Assembly: GCF_030811555.1 (NCBI RefSeq) | Contig: NZ_JAUSQZ010000001.1 | Coordinates: 2,232,001-2,296,000 of the forward strand | Reading direction: 5' to 3' | Source of the DNA: Kineosporia succinea | Lineage (GTDB): Bacteria > Actinomycetota > Actinomycetes > Actinomycetales > Kineosporiaceae | Length of the DNA stretch: 64,000 nt | Part shown: positions 24,416-33,379 of the stretch, in pieces | Position numbering within the stretch: the first letter of the stretch is position 1 | Layout of the letters: each line of letters begins with the position of its first letter | Program-made: the position numbers and the translations under genes | The notes under the pieces: model-generated | What the model was told of the DNA's origin: nothing | The model's database searches: none | What the model saw: the letters and a program-made list of their open reading frames with translations, nothing else

Positions 24416-25306
24416 TCAGCCCTTCACGCCACCGGCCGTGAGACCGCTGACGATGCGGCGCTGGAAGATCAGCACCACGATGACCAGCGGGACGGTGACG
24501 ATGACACCGGCCGCCATCGTCTGCGTGTAGGGCACGATGTGCGGCCCGGCGGTGAAGTTCACGATCGCCACGGTGGACGGTGCCACCGCGGAGTCGCCCT
24601 TCGAGAGCACGCTGGACAGCAGGTACTCGTTCCACGAGGCCAGGAACACCAGGATCGCCACGGTGAACATGGCCGGCGCGGCGAGCGGGATGATCACCTT
24701 GCGGAAGGCCTGCAACGGGGTGCAGCCGTCGACCTTGGCGGCCTCCTCGAGCTCCCACGGCATGTCCGCGAAGAAGCTGGTCAGCGTGTACACCGCCAGC
24801 GGCAGGGCGAACGAGACCTGGGGCAGGATCAGGCCGTGGAAGGTGCCGAGCCAGCCGAAGTCGCTGAACAGCTGGAAGATCGGCGTCAGGATGGCGACAC
24901 CGGGGAACATCGAGGCCCCCAGGATCAGCGCCAGCACGATCGACTTGCCCCGGAACACCAGGCGGGACAGGGCGTATCCGGCGAACACCGCGATCAGCAT
25001 CGAGAGCACCGTGACCGAGACGCTGATGATCAGGCTGTTCAGCAGCGACCGGCCGAAGGCGTTGAACTGGGTGTCGAAGGCGTAGCGGAAGTTCTCCAGG
25101 GTCACGTGCGTGAACCAGGGCGTGTTGTCGAAGGTGTTGGCGTTGTCACGGAAGGCCAGCACGGCCATCCAGTAGAACGGCGCCAGGCACCAGAACACGA
25201 TGACGGTGATCGCCGCGTAGTTCCCGACCCGGCCCCAGTCGAACCCGGGCTTGTAGGCGGCAATCTGACGGGGTGCGTCGGCGGTGTCGACGGTCGCGGC
25301 GGTCAT
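24416..25306 (-). CDS. Sugar ABC transporter permease, MalG-like
   Basis: 296 residues, six membrane segments. The EAA loop that contacts the ATPase is seen as WELEEAAKVDGCTPLQAFRKVIIPLAAPA. The ATG overlaps the stop of the partner permease (ATGA). Together with 25303-26313 and 26480-27760 it forms a CUT1-type importer. No ATP-binding subunit is in the operon, as is usual in actinobacteria where a shared MsiK-type ATPase serves many sugar transporters (family knowledge). Confidence 0.93.
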   Translation of the reverse strand: MTAATVDTADAPRQIAAYKPGFDWGRVGNYAAITVIVFWCLAPFYWMAVLAFRDNANTFDNTPWFTHVTLENFRYAFDTQFNAFGRSLLNSLIISVSVTVLSMLIAVFAGYALSRLVFRGKSIVLALILGASMFPGVAILTPIFQLFSDFGWLGTFHGLILPQVSFALPLAVYTLTSFFADMPWELEEAAKVDGCTPLQAFRKVIIPLAAPAMFTVAILVFLASWNEYLLSSVLSKGDSAVAPSTVAIVNFTAGPHIVPYTQTMAAGVIVTVPLVIVVLIFQRRIVSGLTAGGVKG

Positions 25307-26313
25307 CGTGAGCCCCTCTCGACGATGTTGGCGTTGAAGAGGCGTACCAGCAGCAGGGCTATCGCGAAGATCAGCACGAACGTGATCGTTGACAGGGCCG
25401 CCGCCGAATTGAGTTTACTGGCGAGCTCTTTGACCACCAGGATGGAGATGGTCTGGGTACCGTTCGACCCCTGGGTCAGCACCCACGGCAGGTCGTACAT
25501 CCGCAGCACGTCGAGCGCCCGGAAGATGACCGCCACGGCCAGAGCGGGTTTCACCAGCGGCAGGGTGATGCGCCAGAACCGCTGCCACCCGTTCGCCCCG
25601 TCGACCTTGGCCGACTCGTAGATCTCGTTGCTGATGCCCTGCAGCCCGGCCAGGATCAGCAGCGCGATGAACGGGGTGGTCTTCCAGACGTCGGCGATGA
25701 CGATGGCCATCCGGGCCGGGCCCGACTCCGACGTCCACGCGAAACTCGTTCCCAGCACGTTGTTCAGCACACCCTGGGGGTCGAAGATGACCACCCACAG
25801 CTTGGCGATGACGGCGGTCGGCACGGCCCACGGGATGAGCACCGCCACCCGCACCAGCGCCCGGCCGCGGAACGCCCGGTGCATCATCAGCGCGAACCAC
25901 ATGCCGATGACGACCTCGATGATCACCGTCACCACGGTGAACCCGAGGGTGACCCAGACCGAGTCCCAGAACTGCGAACCCAGGTTGCCGGACGGGCAGC
26001 TCTCGGTGCCGCCGCCCACCGCGTTGCACTGCTGCAGGATCCAGTGCGAGTAGTTCTTGACCCCGTTCCACTCGTTGCCCTCGTTGAAGAGGCCGGTGGC
26101 GTCGTCGAGTCCGGGGTCGGTGAGGAACGACTGGTAGACCGCGTTGAGGATGGGGTAGCCGACGATCAGCGCCAGCATCACCATCGTGGGGCCGAGCAGG
26201 ATCAGGGCCAGACGCCCGTCACCCGAGTGGAGACCGCCCCGGCTGCCGCGCCTGCGTTTCCGGCCACTTCCTCGGGCCGCGTTCTCCGCGATCGGTTCGG
26301 AGACAATGCTCAT
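25303..26313 (-). CDS. Sugar ABC transporter permease, MalF-like
   Basis: 336 residues. A basic cytoplasmic N-terminus (GSGRKRRRGSRGG) precedes membrane segments beginning ALILLGPTMVMLALIVGYPILNAV; the EAA loop is ISNEIYESAKVDGANGWQRFWRITLPLVKPA. A long extracytoplasmic loop with two Cys (QQCNAVGGGTESCPSG) occurs between segments 1 and 2. The gene follows the binding-protein gene by 166 nt that contain a hairpin, and overlaps the MalG-like gene. Confidence 0.93.
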   Translation of the reverse strand: MSIVSEPIAENAARGSGRKRRRGSRGGLHSGDGRLALILLGPTMVMLALIVGYPILNAVYQSFLTDPGLDDATGLFNEGNEWNGVKNYSHWILQQCNAVGGGTESCPSGNLGSQFWDSVWVTLGFTVVTVIIEVVIGMWFALMMHRAFRGRALVRVAVLIPWAVPTAVIAKLWVVIFDPQGVLNNVLGTSFAWTSESGPARMAIVIADVWKTTPFIALLILAGLQGISNEIYESAKVDGANGWQRFWRITLPLVKPALAVAVIFRALDVLRMYDLPWVLTQGSNGTQTISILVVKELASKLNSAAALSTITFVLIFAIALLLVRLFNANIVERGSR

Positions 26314-26400
26314 TAGCTGCTCCTGGCTGCTTGTTCCAAGGGCTTACGCGCACCGGCCGCGCCCGGAGGACGGCGACGGCCGGCGTCGACCGCAACTGCA

Positions 26401-26436
26401 GGCAGGCGCCACGAGCCCCGATTCGTGGCGCCTGCC
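26401..26436. terminator. Hairpin between binding-protein and permease genes
   Basis: A perfect 14-bp stem (26401-26414 with 26423-26436) and an 8-nt loop, 44 nt past the binding-protein stop. Such structures after the first gene of sugar operons typically protect the binding-protein mRNA and reduce read-through into the permease genes. Confidence 0.65.
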
Positions 26437-26479
26437 CGTCGACGCAGGAGCGGTACTGATCCGCTCTGCGACCGGGGGC

Positions 26480-27760
26480 TCAGCCGCCCGCAGCCGCCGA
26501 GTTGATCGAAGCAGCCATGTCCTTCAGCGCGTCCGCCGTGCTCGACTTACCCTGCAGGGCGGCGTAGGCGTTGGTCTGGATCGCCTGCGTCACCGCCGGG
26601 TAGAAGGGCGTGACCGGGCGGGGGACCGCGGTCTCGATGCTCTTCTTCAGGGTGGCCAGGTAGGCGAACTCCTTGTTCAGGTCGGCATCGTCGTAGAGCG
26701 AGGCGATGACCGGGGCCTTGGATCCCTTGACCAGCTGGTTCTTCTGAATGTCCTCGGACTGCAGGAACTTCAGGAAGTCCAGGGCGCTGGCCTGGTTCTT
26801 GGAGTAGGTGCTGATGGCGGCGCTGTGACCGCCCAGGCTGGAGGCGCCACTGCCGTTCGGGCCGGGCAGCGGGGCCACGCCGAACTTGCCCTTGACCTTC
26901 GAGTCCCCGTTGAGCTGCGCGTAGGCGTAGGGCCAGTTGCGCAGGAACATCAGATCGCCGGCGGCGAAGGCGTTCAGGCTCTCGGTCTCCTTGAAGCCGA
27001 GGGCCTCCTTGGGGATGTACCCCTCCTTGAAACCGTTGACCAGGAAGTCGAGACCGGCTGTGGCCTGGGCACTGTCGACGGTCGCGCTCTTGCCGTCGTC
27101 GCTGACGATGGTGCCACCGGCGGCGTTGATGGCCTCCGACGCATTCACCGTTAGCCCCTCGTAGGAGGCGAGCTGACCGGCGTAGCAGCCCGGCTTCGAG
27201 CCGGTGATGGTGCCGCTGGTGGTCTTGCCGTCGCAGTCGGAGATGAGCTCCTCCCACGTCGTGGGCGCTTCTTTCACGAGGTCCGTGCGGTAGTAGAGCA
27301 GACCACCGTCGGAGTCGTAGGGCGCGGCGAACTGAGTGCCGTTGTAGGTCGCGGCGGTGACCGTCGCGGGCAGCAGTTCGCCCTGGTCGAGCGCGAGATC
27401 GCCCTTGAGCGGGACGATCCAGCCCTTGGCCGCGAACTCGGCCGTCCAGACCACGTCGACCGTGACCACGTCGTAGTCCGGGTCCTTGGCCTGGAAGTGC
27501 TGCTGCAGGTCGGAGAGCTGCTGGTCAGCGGCGTCCGACTGCTGCCTGATGGTGACCTTCTCGTCGGGGTGGGCCTTGTTCCACTCCTCGGCGATGTACG
27601 GCATGATGCCGCTCAGATCTTTTCCGGTGACGAACGTGAACGGGCCTCGGCCCTCGTTCGTACCGCCCCCGGAGCCCTCGCTACTGCCGCCCCCACACGC
27701 CGACAGTGCCAGGACCGTGCCCAGAATACTTGCTACGGCCGCGGCGCCTTTGCCTCGCAT
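26480..27760 (-). CDS. Sugar-binding lipoprotein of the ABC importer
   Basis: 426 residues. The N-terminus has a lipoprotein signal (basic MRGKG, hydrophobic AAAVASILGTVLALSAC) with the lipobox Leu-Ser-Ala-Cys, then a Gly/Ser linker. The body is a family-1 (MalE-like) solute-binding protein: GPFTFVTGKDLSGIMPYIAEEWNKAHPDEKV, DVVTVDVVWTAEFAAKGWI and GVAPLPGPNGSGASSLGGHSAAIS. It captures an alpha-glucoside outside the membrane, judging by the glucosidase in the operon. First gene of the operon, with a clear promoter and operator-like site upstream. Confidence 0.94.
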   Translation of the reverse strand: MRGKGAAAVASILGTVLALSACGGGSSEGSGGGTNEGRGPFTFVTGKDLSGIMPYIAEEWNKAHPDEKVTIRQQSDAADQQLSDLQQHFQAKDPDYDVVTVDVVWTAEFAAKGWIVPLKGDLALDQGELLPATVTAATYNGTQFAAPYDSDGGLLYYRTDLVKEAPTTWEELISDCDGKTTSGTITGSKPGCYAGQLASYEGLTVNASEAINAAGGTIVSDDGKSATVDSAQATAGLDFLVNGFKEGYIPKEALGFKETESLNAFAAGDLMFLRNWPYAYAQLNGDSKVKGKFGVAPLPGPNGSGASSLGGHSAAISTYSKNQASALDFLKFLQSEDIQKNQLVKGSKAPVIASLYDDADLNKEFAYLATLKKSIETAVPRPVTPFYPAVTQAIQTNAYAALQGKSSTADALKDMAASINSAAAGG

Positions 27761-27791
27761 GACCTGTGTCCTTTCCGTTGGGACCAGACCT

Positions 27792-27807
27792 GTCGATTCG
27801 TTTCGAC
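27792..27807. promoter_or_regulatory. Candidate LacI-family operator
   Basis: GTCGATTCGTTTCGAC, a palindrome with 5-bp arms around a central CG, the geometry typical of LacI-family sites. It lies immediately downstream of the predicted -10, where bound repressor would block transcription of the sugar operon. The LacI-type gene at 27927 is next door. Confidence 0.45.
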
Positions 27808-27817
27808 TATTTCAGGG

Positions 27818-27846
27818 AAGTTAAGACCTCCCCGATCACCTGTCAA
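27818..27846 (-). promoter_or_regulatory. Promoter of the alpha-glucoside transporter operon
   Basis: On the minus strand: perfect -35 TTGACA (27841-27846), 17-nt spacer, -10 TAACTT (27818-27823). Transcription would start near 27811, giving a leader of about 50 nt before the binding-protein ATG. Confidence 0.7.
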
Positions 27847-27926
27847 CGCCGATCAACCCTCTTCGGTGCACCTGATCTGCATGAACACTCAGGTAACTTC
27901 GAGTGATCGACGCCGGTGCCGACGAT

Positions 27927-29054
27927 TCAGGTGAGAGTTTCACCGGGAGTGTGATCGGCATTCAGTACGGGTGCACATGAGCCCCGAAGATTCAGTTCCC
28001 CCCTGAAGAGCAGTTGCCTCGCCGGAGCCATGTCCCCGTCAAGGCGGCGCAGCAGCAGGTCCACCGCACCGCGCCCGATCTCCACCGCGGACGCCCCGAC
28101 CGTCGTCAGGGGCGGCGTGGTGAGCTCGGCGACGTGCCCCGGCATGTCGATCGACATCATGGACAGATCCTCGGGAATCCGCCTCCCCAGATCCTTTGCC
28201 GCGCGCATGATTCCCGGAACGGCATGCTCATTGAAAACAATGATCACCGTGGTTTCCGGAGCTTTCGCCATCAGGCGGGTGAAGGCCTCGCGCCCGCCGT
28301 CGGCCGATCTTTCGGCCGGAACAGAAACAAATTCCGATCCGGTCGAAGTGGCGGCCCGCTGGATCGCGTTCTCCACCCGGCTCCCGTCAGCCGCCCCATC
28401 CGTTCCCACCCAACCGCTCACCGCCCCAATGGTTTCCGGAGCACCCGTTTCCTCCTCACGGATTTCCGGCCTGCCGCCATCTGGCCCACCGGTTTCCGGC
28501 CCGCCCACAAAAGCCATTCGCCGGTGTCCCATTCCCACCAGGTGATGCACGGCGAGACCGGCGATCTGGCCGAAGTCCGAATCGATGAAGTCGAGCCCCT
28601 CGGGGTCGGCGTTGTGGCCGATCATCGCGAACGGGACCCCCGCGTCCACCAGCACCTGGATCCGGGGGTCGTGCGGCTGCACCTCCATCAGCAGGGCACC
28701 GTCGACCAGGCCCTGCCCGGCGAACTGGGCGAGGTCGTCGACGGCCTCGACGTCGTGGGTCCAGAGCATCAGGTGGTAGCCGCGACGGCGGGCCTGGTCG
28801 GAGGCGCCGAGAACGTACTCCAGGGCGCTGCGCTGCGAGGTCTCCGGCCGGGCGGGGAAGAGCAGGGCGATGATGCGGCTGCGCTTGCTCTTCAGGCCGC
28901 GGGCGAAGGCGTTGGGCGTGTAGCCGAGGTCGGTCATCGCCTGCTCGATGCGCCGGCGCGTGGAGAGCGAGATCGGCCGGGTGCCGGACAGCGCGTAGGA
29001 CACGGTGCTCACCGACACCCCGGCCAGACGGGCGACATCCGCCATCGTTGCCAC
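27927..29054 (-). CDS. LacI-family transcription regulator
   Basis: 375 residues from GTG 29054, which has GAGG six bases upstream; an ATG at 29066 and another at 29045 are alternatives. The DNA-binding part is MADVARLAGVSVSTVSYALSGTRPISLSTRRRIEQAMTDLGYTPNAFARGL, including the YxPNxxAR hinge start. The periplasmic-binding-protein-like effector domain follows. It contains an unusual insertion of some 40 residues rich in Gly, Pro, Glu and Thr after MGHRRMAFVGGPE, where the family normally has a short loop. The gene precedes the sugar operon on the same strand and is its likely repressor, relieved by an alpha-glucoside. Confidence 0.92.
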   Translation of the reverse strand: MATMADVARLAGVSVSTVSYALSGTRPISLSTRRRIEQAMTDLGYTPNAFARGLKSKRSRIIALLFPARPETSQRSALEYVLGASDQARRRGYHLMLWTHDVEAVDDLAQFAGQGLVDGALLMEVQPHDPRIQVLVDAGVPFAMIGHNADPEGLDFIDSDFGQIAGLAVHHLVGMGHRRMAFVGGPETGGPDGGRPEIREEETGAPETIGAVSGWVGTDGAADGSRVENAIQRAATSTGSEFVSVPAERSADGGREAFTRLMAKAPETTVIIVFNEHAVPGIMRAAKDLGRRIPEDLSMMSIDMPGHVAELTTPPLTTVGASAVEIGRGAVDLLLRRLDGDMAPARQLLFRGELNLRGSCAPVLNADHTPGETLT

Positions 29055-29120
29055 AGCGCACCTCATCCGTGAAAGGCGTCGACACTGACTGCACCTTCTC
29101 CGTCCCGCGATGTTAGGCCG

Positions 29121-29597
29121 CTACCCGGGAGACCGGAAGGCGTCGGGGCGCCGGGCCTCGATCTCGGAGAGCACGCCGCGCAGCCGGGCCAGGGCGCGCG
29201 GCCGGGTGGTCGGGGCGGTCGGCTGCAGCAGGGCGGGCGGCACGTCGATCAGCGAGCCGTCGGCCCTGACCACCCGGATCGACTCCGAACCCCGGATGCC
29301 GGAAGCGATTTCGATCCGCTCGATCTCCGGCCAGGGGGCCCACTTCTCGCGCAGCAGGTAGCGCACGGCCACCCCCTCGTCGTCGACCTCGAGGTACATC
29401 CGCCAGCAGCCGACGGCCACGGCGAACAGGCCGACCGCGAAGGCACCGAGAATACCCCGGGCGGTCGGGGGCACGTCGAGGTAGATGGCGACGAAGGCAC
29501 AGACACACACGCCGAGCAGGGCGAGCGCCGGAAGCTGCACCGGAATGTGCCGCACCAGCGGCTCCGGCGTCGGACGGTCATCGGCGGCGTCGACCAC
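29121..29597 (-). CDS. PH-domain-like membrane protein
   Basis: 158 residues. Two membrane segments (ALALLGVCVCAFVAIYL; ILGAFAVGLFAVAVGCWRM) are followed by a bacterial PH-like domain: MYLEVDDEGVAVRYLLREKWAPWPEIERIEIASG then IRVVRADGSLIDVPPALL. This is the common architecture of small actinobacterial PH-domain proteins of unknown role, probably facing the cytoplasm. It lies upstream of the LacI-type gene with a gap of about 65 nt and no evident link to sugar uptake. Confidence 0.75.
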   Translation of the reverse strand: MVDAADDRPTPEPLVRHIPVQLPALALLGVCVCAFVAIYLDVPPTARGILGAFAVGLFAVAVGCWRMYLEVDDEGVAVRYLLREKWAPWPEIERIEIASGIRGSESIRVVRADGSLIDVPPALLQPTAPTTRPRALARLRGVLSEIEARRPDAFRSPG

Positions 29598-29640
29598 GGC
29601 ACCACCCTACGTCCTCCCCGGCGGGCCAGATCAAGGCAGA

Positions 29641-29684
29641 AGGTGCACGGGGCTGCGACCAGGTCGTCGCAGCCTCGTGCACCT
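29641..29684 (-). terminator. Terminator of the conservon-like ATPase gene
   Basis: An 18-19 bp stem (29641-29659 with 29666-29684, one G-T pair) with a 6-nt loop, starting 12 nt beyond the stop codon at 29697. Confidence 0.8.
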
Positions 29685-29696
29685 TGGTGAAACGGC

Positions 29697-32225
29697 CTAT
29701 TCCTCGGGCTTCTTCGAGTGGCGGGGCTGGGGCACGTCGGTGGGTTCAATGGTGGACGACGGGGAGACCCGGTCGGTCTGCGCACCCGGGCTCCGGTCGG
29801 CACCGGGGCCGCGGTCGGCTCCGCTGCGCAGTCCGGCCAGCATGGACCGCACCTGCGTGGCCCGCTGACGGGTGGCCTCGGCCGGCACCGGCGGCGCCGG
29901 TTCACCCCGGTCCTGGCTGTCCGAGGCGTTGCCCCGGGCTGCGGGCACCGGCGGAATGCCGGGCCGACCGGCCAGACTCGCGCGCCGGGCGCTCACCATC
30001 GGGATCGGCCCGGTGGCCGAGTGACGGGGGGCGGGCGGGGTGGGAGACGGCTGCGGGTGCGGGCCGCTCGCGTCGGGGCGGCCGCTCACCGGAGCGGGGG
30101 TGGGCGCGGGGAACGAGCCCCGCGCGGCCGACGGTCCGGTTCCGGCGGCTGCTCGCGCGGCCTCGGCGGCGCCCCGTTGCCCCTGCGGACGGGGCAGCGC
30201 CTGGGTCGCGACCTCGGCGGCCTCGGCAGTGGGTGCGGGATACGACGAAGGACGCACGGGCACGCGACCCGCTGCCGGCATCACGGCCGGCGGGAGCTCG
30301 GCCTCGGCCGGCACCTGGAAGTCGGGGTCGTCGAGCGGCGAGACCTGCGGCGGGACAGGGAAGAGCGGAGCCGTCGGGTCCTGGTCGGTGCTGCTGCCGG
30401 CGAGGGCGGCCAGCTGCGCCGCACGGGCCGCGCGGGCTTCCTCCTCCTGCCTGCGGCGGCGCAGTTCGCCGCGCGTCGGGTAGGTCCGGGCGCCCGACGG
30501 GACGGATTCGGCGGCCCCAGGGGCGAGGACCGGTTCGGAAGCCCGGGACTCGTGAACCGGTTCGGGGACGGCCGGGGCGACCACCGCGTCCTCAAGCGTG
30601 ATCGCCTCGGTGGCAACGCCTTCGGCCGGGGTCTGGATCGGGCTGAAGAAGGTCTGCGGCCGGGACGGAGGCGAAGACTCCTCGGCCACCGCCGGATTGG
30701 CGAACTCCTCCACGGGAGCCACCGCGCCGAACGGCTCGTCGAGCGAGAGCGGGCCGGACACACTCACCGGGTCGGGCAGCTCGTCGGCCGACAGCGCGGT
30801 CGTGGACGCGGTTTCCGTTGCTGCGACGGCTGTTTCCGCGAGATCCCCGGCCGCCGACCGTTCGGCCGCCCCTTCAGCCCGCCCTTCGACCGGCCCATCG
30901 ACCGGCCCTTCGACCGCCACGGCCACCGGAGCCTCGTGCGGCGCTCCCGTCTCCGGGGCGGACGGGCCGACATAGCCCTGACGCTCCACGTACTCGGGCA
31001 GGCCGGTGACGTCGTCGTAGTACGCCCAGGCGTCCGGGTCGTCGTGTTCTTCGAGCTCTTCGCGTTCGTCCTGCTCGTCCTGCTCGTCCTGCTCGTCCTG
31101 GGCGCCGACGATCCTCATGTCCACGATGCGGTGGTCGACGCGGGAGTCCGGGACGAAGACGCTCCCCGGCAGGTCGACCGTGACCAGCACGCCACCGGCG
31201 GAGGCCTGGGTCATCCGCACGGTGCACGGCAGCTCTCGGGCGATCCGGCCGGTGACGAAGAGCCCCAGGCCGAGCGACCCGATGCCCTCGCCCGCACTGT
31301 CCGGGTCCTGCAGCAGTTCGTTGGCGGTTTCCAGGTCGGCGGCCGAGAATCCGGGCCCGGAGTCCTCGATCTGCACGTGCACACCCTCGACCGCGGGACG
31401 GACGCGCAGGTCGACGCCGCCGCCCGGGAAGGCGTAGCCGGTGGCGTTGTCGAGCAGTTCCGAGAACAGGTGCACGAGCGCGAAGGCGAGGGGCGGACGC
31501 ACGGCGTGGTCCACGTCCATCATCGTCCGGACCCGGGAGCCGTTCTCGATCTCGGCGACGGCCGAGGCCAGCACCTCGGAGAACATGGCCGACACCGGCA
31601 CCTCGTAGTCGGGGCGGCCGTTGGCGACGATCATCAGCGACTCGCCGTTGCGACGGGTCTGGGCCACCAGGTGCTCCAGGCGCGAGAGGGCGGAGAGCGT
31701 GTCCAGGCCTCCCCCGTCACCCGCCTCACCGTTGGCCACGAGCTGGTCGAGGCAGGCCTGCTGGCGCGTGACCAGGGCGTTGTTGCGCTGGGCGACAGTG
31801 AGCACGAGGGCCACGGGCGGGCCGGCCCCGAACGGGCGGACGGCGTCCGGCGGGGTGCGCTGGCCGGGAACGGCGGCGAGGGTGCCGACCGGGTCGGCGA
31901 ACTGGGGCCCGGCCGGAGGTCCCACCGGCGATCCGGCCGGCGGCATGATCGGCGCCGGGGCGGGGGCCTGCTCCGTCGCGGCCCGGCGGGTCAGGCCCGG
32001 GCCGAGCGTGAGGGTGGCGAGCGTCAGCAGCAGGCAGAGCCCGAGGACCACGAGCAGCACGGAGCGCGCCGGGCCCTCGTTCGCCATGGCCACACCCGCG
32101 GCGCAGACCACGTCGAGCACGAGGACCGGCAGGGTCAGTAGACCGAGCAGCCGGCGTTCACCTGTCTGGGACACCGTGAGGGTGTCGGCGGCACCCGGCC
32201 CGGTATTTAGCCGCAGATCACGCAC
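29697..32225 (-). CDS. Conservon-type (CvnA-like) sensor ATPase with long disordered tail
   Basis: 842 residues. Two membrane segments (RLLGLLTLPVLVLDVVCAAG; VLLVVLGLCLLLTLATL) precede the helical SLSRLEHLVAQTRRNGESLMIVAN region and a HATPase domain with N-box ELLDNATGYA, G1 VQIEDSGPGFS and G2 GIGSLGLGLFVTGRIA. No phosphorylatable H-box is visible, as in CvnA proteins of Streptomyces conservons. The last 480 or so residues are Pro/Ala/Glu-rich and disordered, with a run of Asp-Glu-Gln repeats (nt 31064-31105). The usual partners (Roadblock CvnB, DUF742 CvnC, GTPase CvnD) are absent, so it is an orphan. GTG start, divergent from the oxidoreductase. Confidence 0.82.
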   Translation of the reverse strand: MRDLRLNTGPGAADTLTVSQTGERRLLGLLTLPVLVLDVVCAAGVAMANEGPARSVLLVVLGLCLLLTLATLTLGPGLTRRAATEQAPAPAPIMPPAGSPVGPPAGPQFADPVGTLAAVPGQRTPPDAVRPFGAGPPVALVLTVAQRNNALVTRQQACLDQLVANGEAGDGGGLDTLSALSRLEHLVAQTRRNGESLMIVANGRPDYEVPVSAMFSEVLASAVAEIENGSRVRTMMDVDHAVRPPLAFALVHLFSELLDNATGYAFPGGGVDLRVRPAVEGVHVQIEDSGPGFSAADLETANELLQDPDSAGEGIGSLGLGLFVTGRIARELPCTVRMTQASAGGVLVTVDLPGSVFVPDSRVDHRIVDMRIVGAQDEQDEQDEQDEREELEEHDDPDAWAYYDDVTGLPEYVERQGYVGPSAPETGAPHEAPVAVAVEGPVDGPVEGRAEGAAERSAAGDLAETAVAATETASTTALSADELPDPVSVSGPLSLDEPFGAVAPVEEFANPAVAEESSPPSRPQTFFSPIQTPAEGVATEAITLEDAVVAPAVPEPVHESRASEPVLAPGAAESVPSGARTYPTRGELRRRRQEEEARAARAAQLAALAGSSTDQDPTAPLFPVPPQVSPLDDPDFQVPAEAELPPAVMPAAGRVPVRPSSYPAPTAEAAEVATQALPRPQGQRGAAEAARAAAGTGPSAARGSFPAPTPAPVSGRPDASGPHPQPSPTPPAPRHSATGPIPMVSARRASLAGRPGIPPVPAARGNASDSQDRGEPAPPVPAEATRQRATQVRSMLAGLRSGADRGPGADRSPGAQTDRVSPSSTIEPTDVPQPRHSKKPEE

Positions 32226-32325
32226 GGTTCGATCACCTGCCGTACCGGCCCGGTCACCGCCACGCGGGTTGACACGGCGCGCGGCTCCACGTTCCGGGGC
32301 CTTCTCGGCCGTATCGTCCTACTTC

Positions 32326-33303
32326 ATGAAAGCCGTGGTCATCACCGAGTTCGGCGAGCCCGACGTGCTCCAGGTCCGAGACGTGCCGGATCCGACCGTG
32401 CGCACCGGCGAAGTCCTCATCGACGTCGCCGCGGCCGGGGTGAACCGGGCCGACCTGCTGCAACGGGCTGGGCACTACCCACCGCCGGCCGGCTCCCCGG
32501 AGTGGCCCGGCATGGAGGTGAGCGGCACGATCAGCGCGGTCGGGGCCGACGTCGATCACTGGACGCCGGGCGACCAGGTGTGCGCGCTGCTCACCGGCGG
32601 CGGTTACGCCGAGCGGGTGGCGGTGCCCCAGGGGCAGGTGCTGCCGATCCCGAAGACCGTCGACCTGATCGACGCCGCCGCGCTGCCCGAGGTCACGGCC
32701 ACGGTCTGGAGCAACGTCTTCATGGCGGCCGGCCTGCGCCCGCGTGAGGTACTGCTGGTGCACGGCGGCTCGAGCGGGATCGGCACGATGGCGATCCAGC
32801 TGGCCACCCAGATCGGGGCGCGGGTGGCGGTGACCTGCGGAACGCAGGAGAAGCTCGAGCGCTGCCGCGAACTGGGCGCGCAGATCCTGATCAACTACCG
32901 CGACCAGGACTTCGTCGAGGCCCTGAAGGAGGCCACCGGCGGCCACGGGGCCGACGTGGTGCTCGACAACATGGGTGCGTCCTATCTGTCCCGCAACCTG
33001 CAGTCGCTGGCCTACGGCGGTCGCATCGTGGTGATCGGGATGCAGGGCGGCGCCAAGACCGAGCTGAACCTGAACCACCTGATGTCGCGCCGGGCCGCCC
33101 TGATCGCCACGACGCTACGGGCCCGGCCCGCGGCCGAGAAGGAGACGATCATGTCGAGCGTCGGTCAGCACGTCTGGCCGTTGCTCAGCGGAGGCGCGGT
33201 GAAGCCGGTGATCCACACCCGGCTGCCGCTGGAGCGGGCCGCCGAGGCACATCGGATCATGGCCGGTTCGCAGCACGTCGGGAAGATCCTGCTGACCACC
33301 TGA
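32326..33303 (+). CDS. NAD(P)H quinone oxidoreductase, MDR superfamily
   Basis: 325 residues, usual size. The GroES-like part MKAVVITEFGEPDVLQVRDVPDPTVRTGEVLIDVAAAGVNRADLLQRAGHYPPP is typical of the zinc-free QOR/PIG3 group. The nucleotide site is VLLVHGGSSGIGTMAIQLATQIGARV, with the downstream GASYLSRNLQSLAYGGRIVVIGMQGG. It reduces quinones or similar electron-poor substrates with NADPH. Divergently transcribed from the ATPase gene, with 100 nt between starts. Confidence 0.93.
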   Translation: MKAVVITEFGEPDVLQVRDVPDPTVRTGEVLIDVAAAGVNRADLLQRAGHYPPPAGSPEWPGMEVSGTISAVGADVDHWTPGDQVCALLTGGGYAERVAVPQGQVLPIPKTVDLIDAAALPEVTATVWSNVFMAAGLRPREVLLVHGGSSGIGTMAIQLATQIGARVAVTCGTQEKLERCRELGAQILINYRDQDFVEALKEATGGHGADVVLDNMGASYLSRNLQSLAYGGRIVVIGMQGGAKTELNLNHLMSRRAALIATTLRARPAAEKETIMSSVGQHVWPLLSGGAVKPVIHTRLPLERAAEAHRIMAGSQHVGKILLTT

Positions 33304-33379
33304 GTCACGATGGTTTCCCCGACGAACAACCGCAACAGAACGAGTCACTGGAATGACGCTCCGTAGCTCAAGTTGAAGA

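Noticed and set aside
24416-27760. Missing ATPase gene as evidence of a broken transporter
   Set aside because: Actinobacterial sugar importers commonly share an ATPase encoded elsewhere, so the absence is normal.
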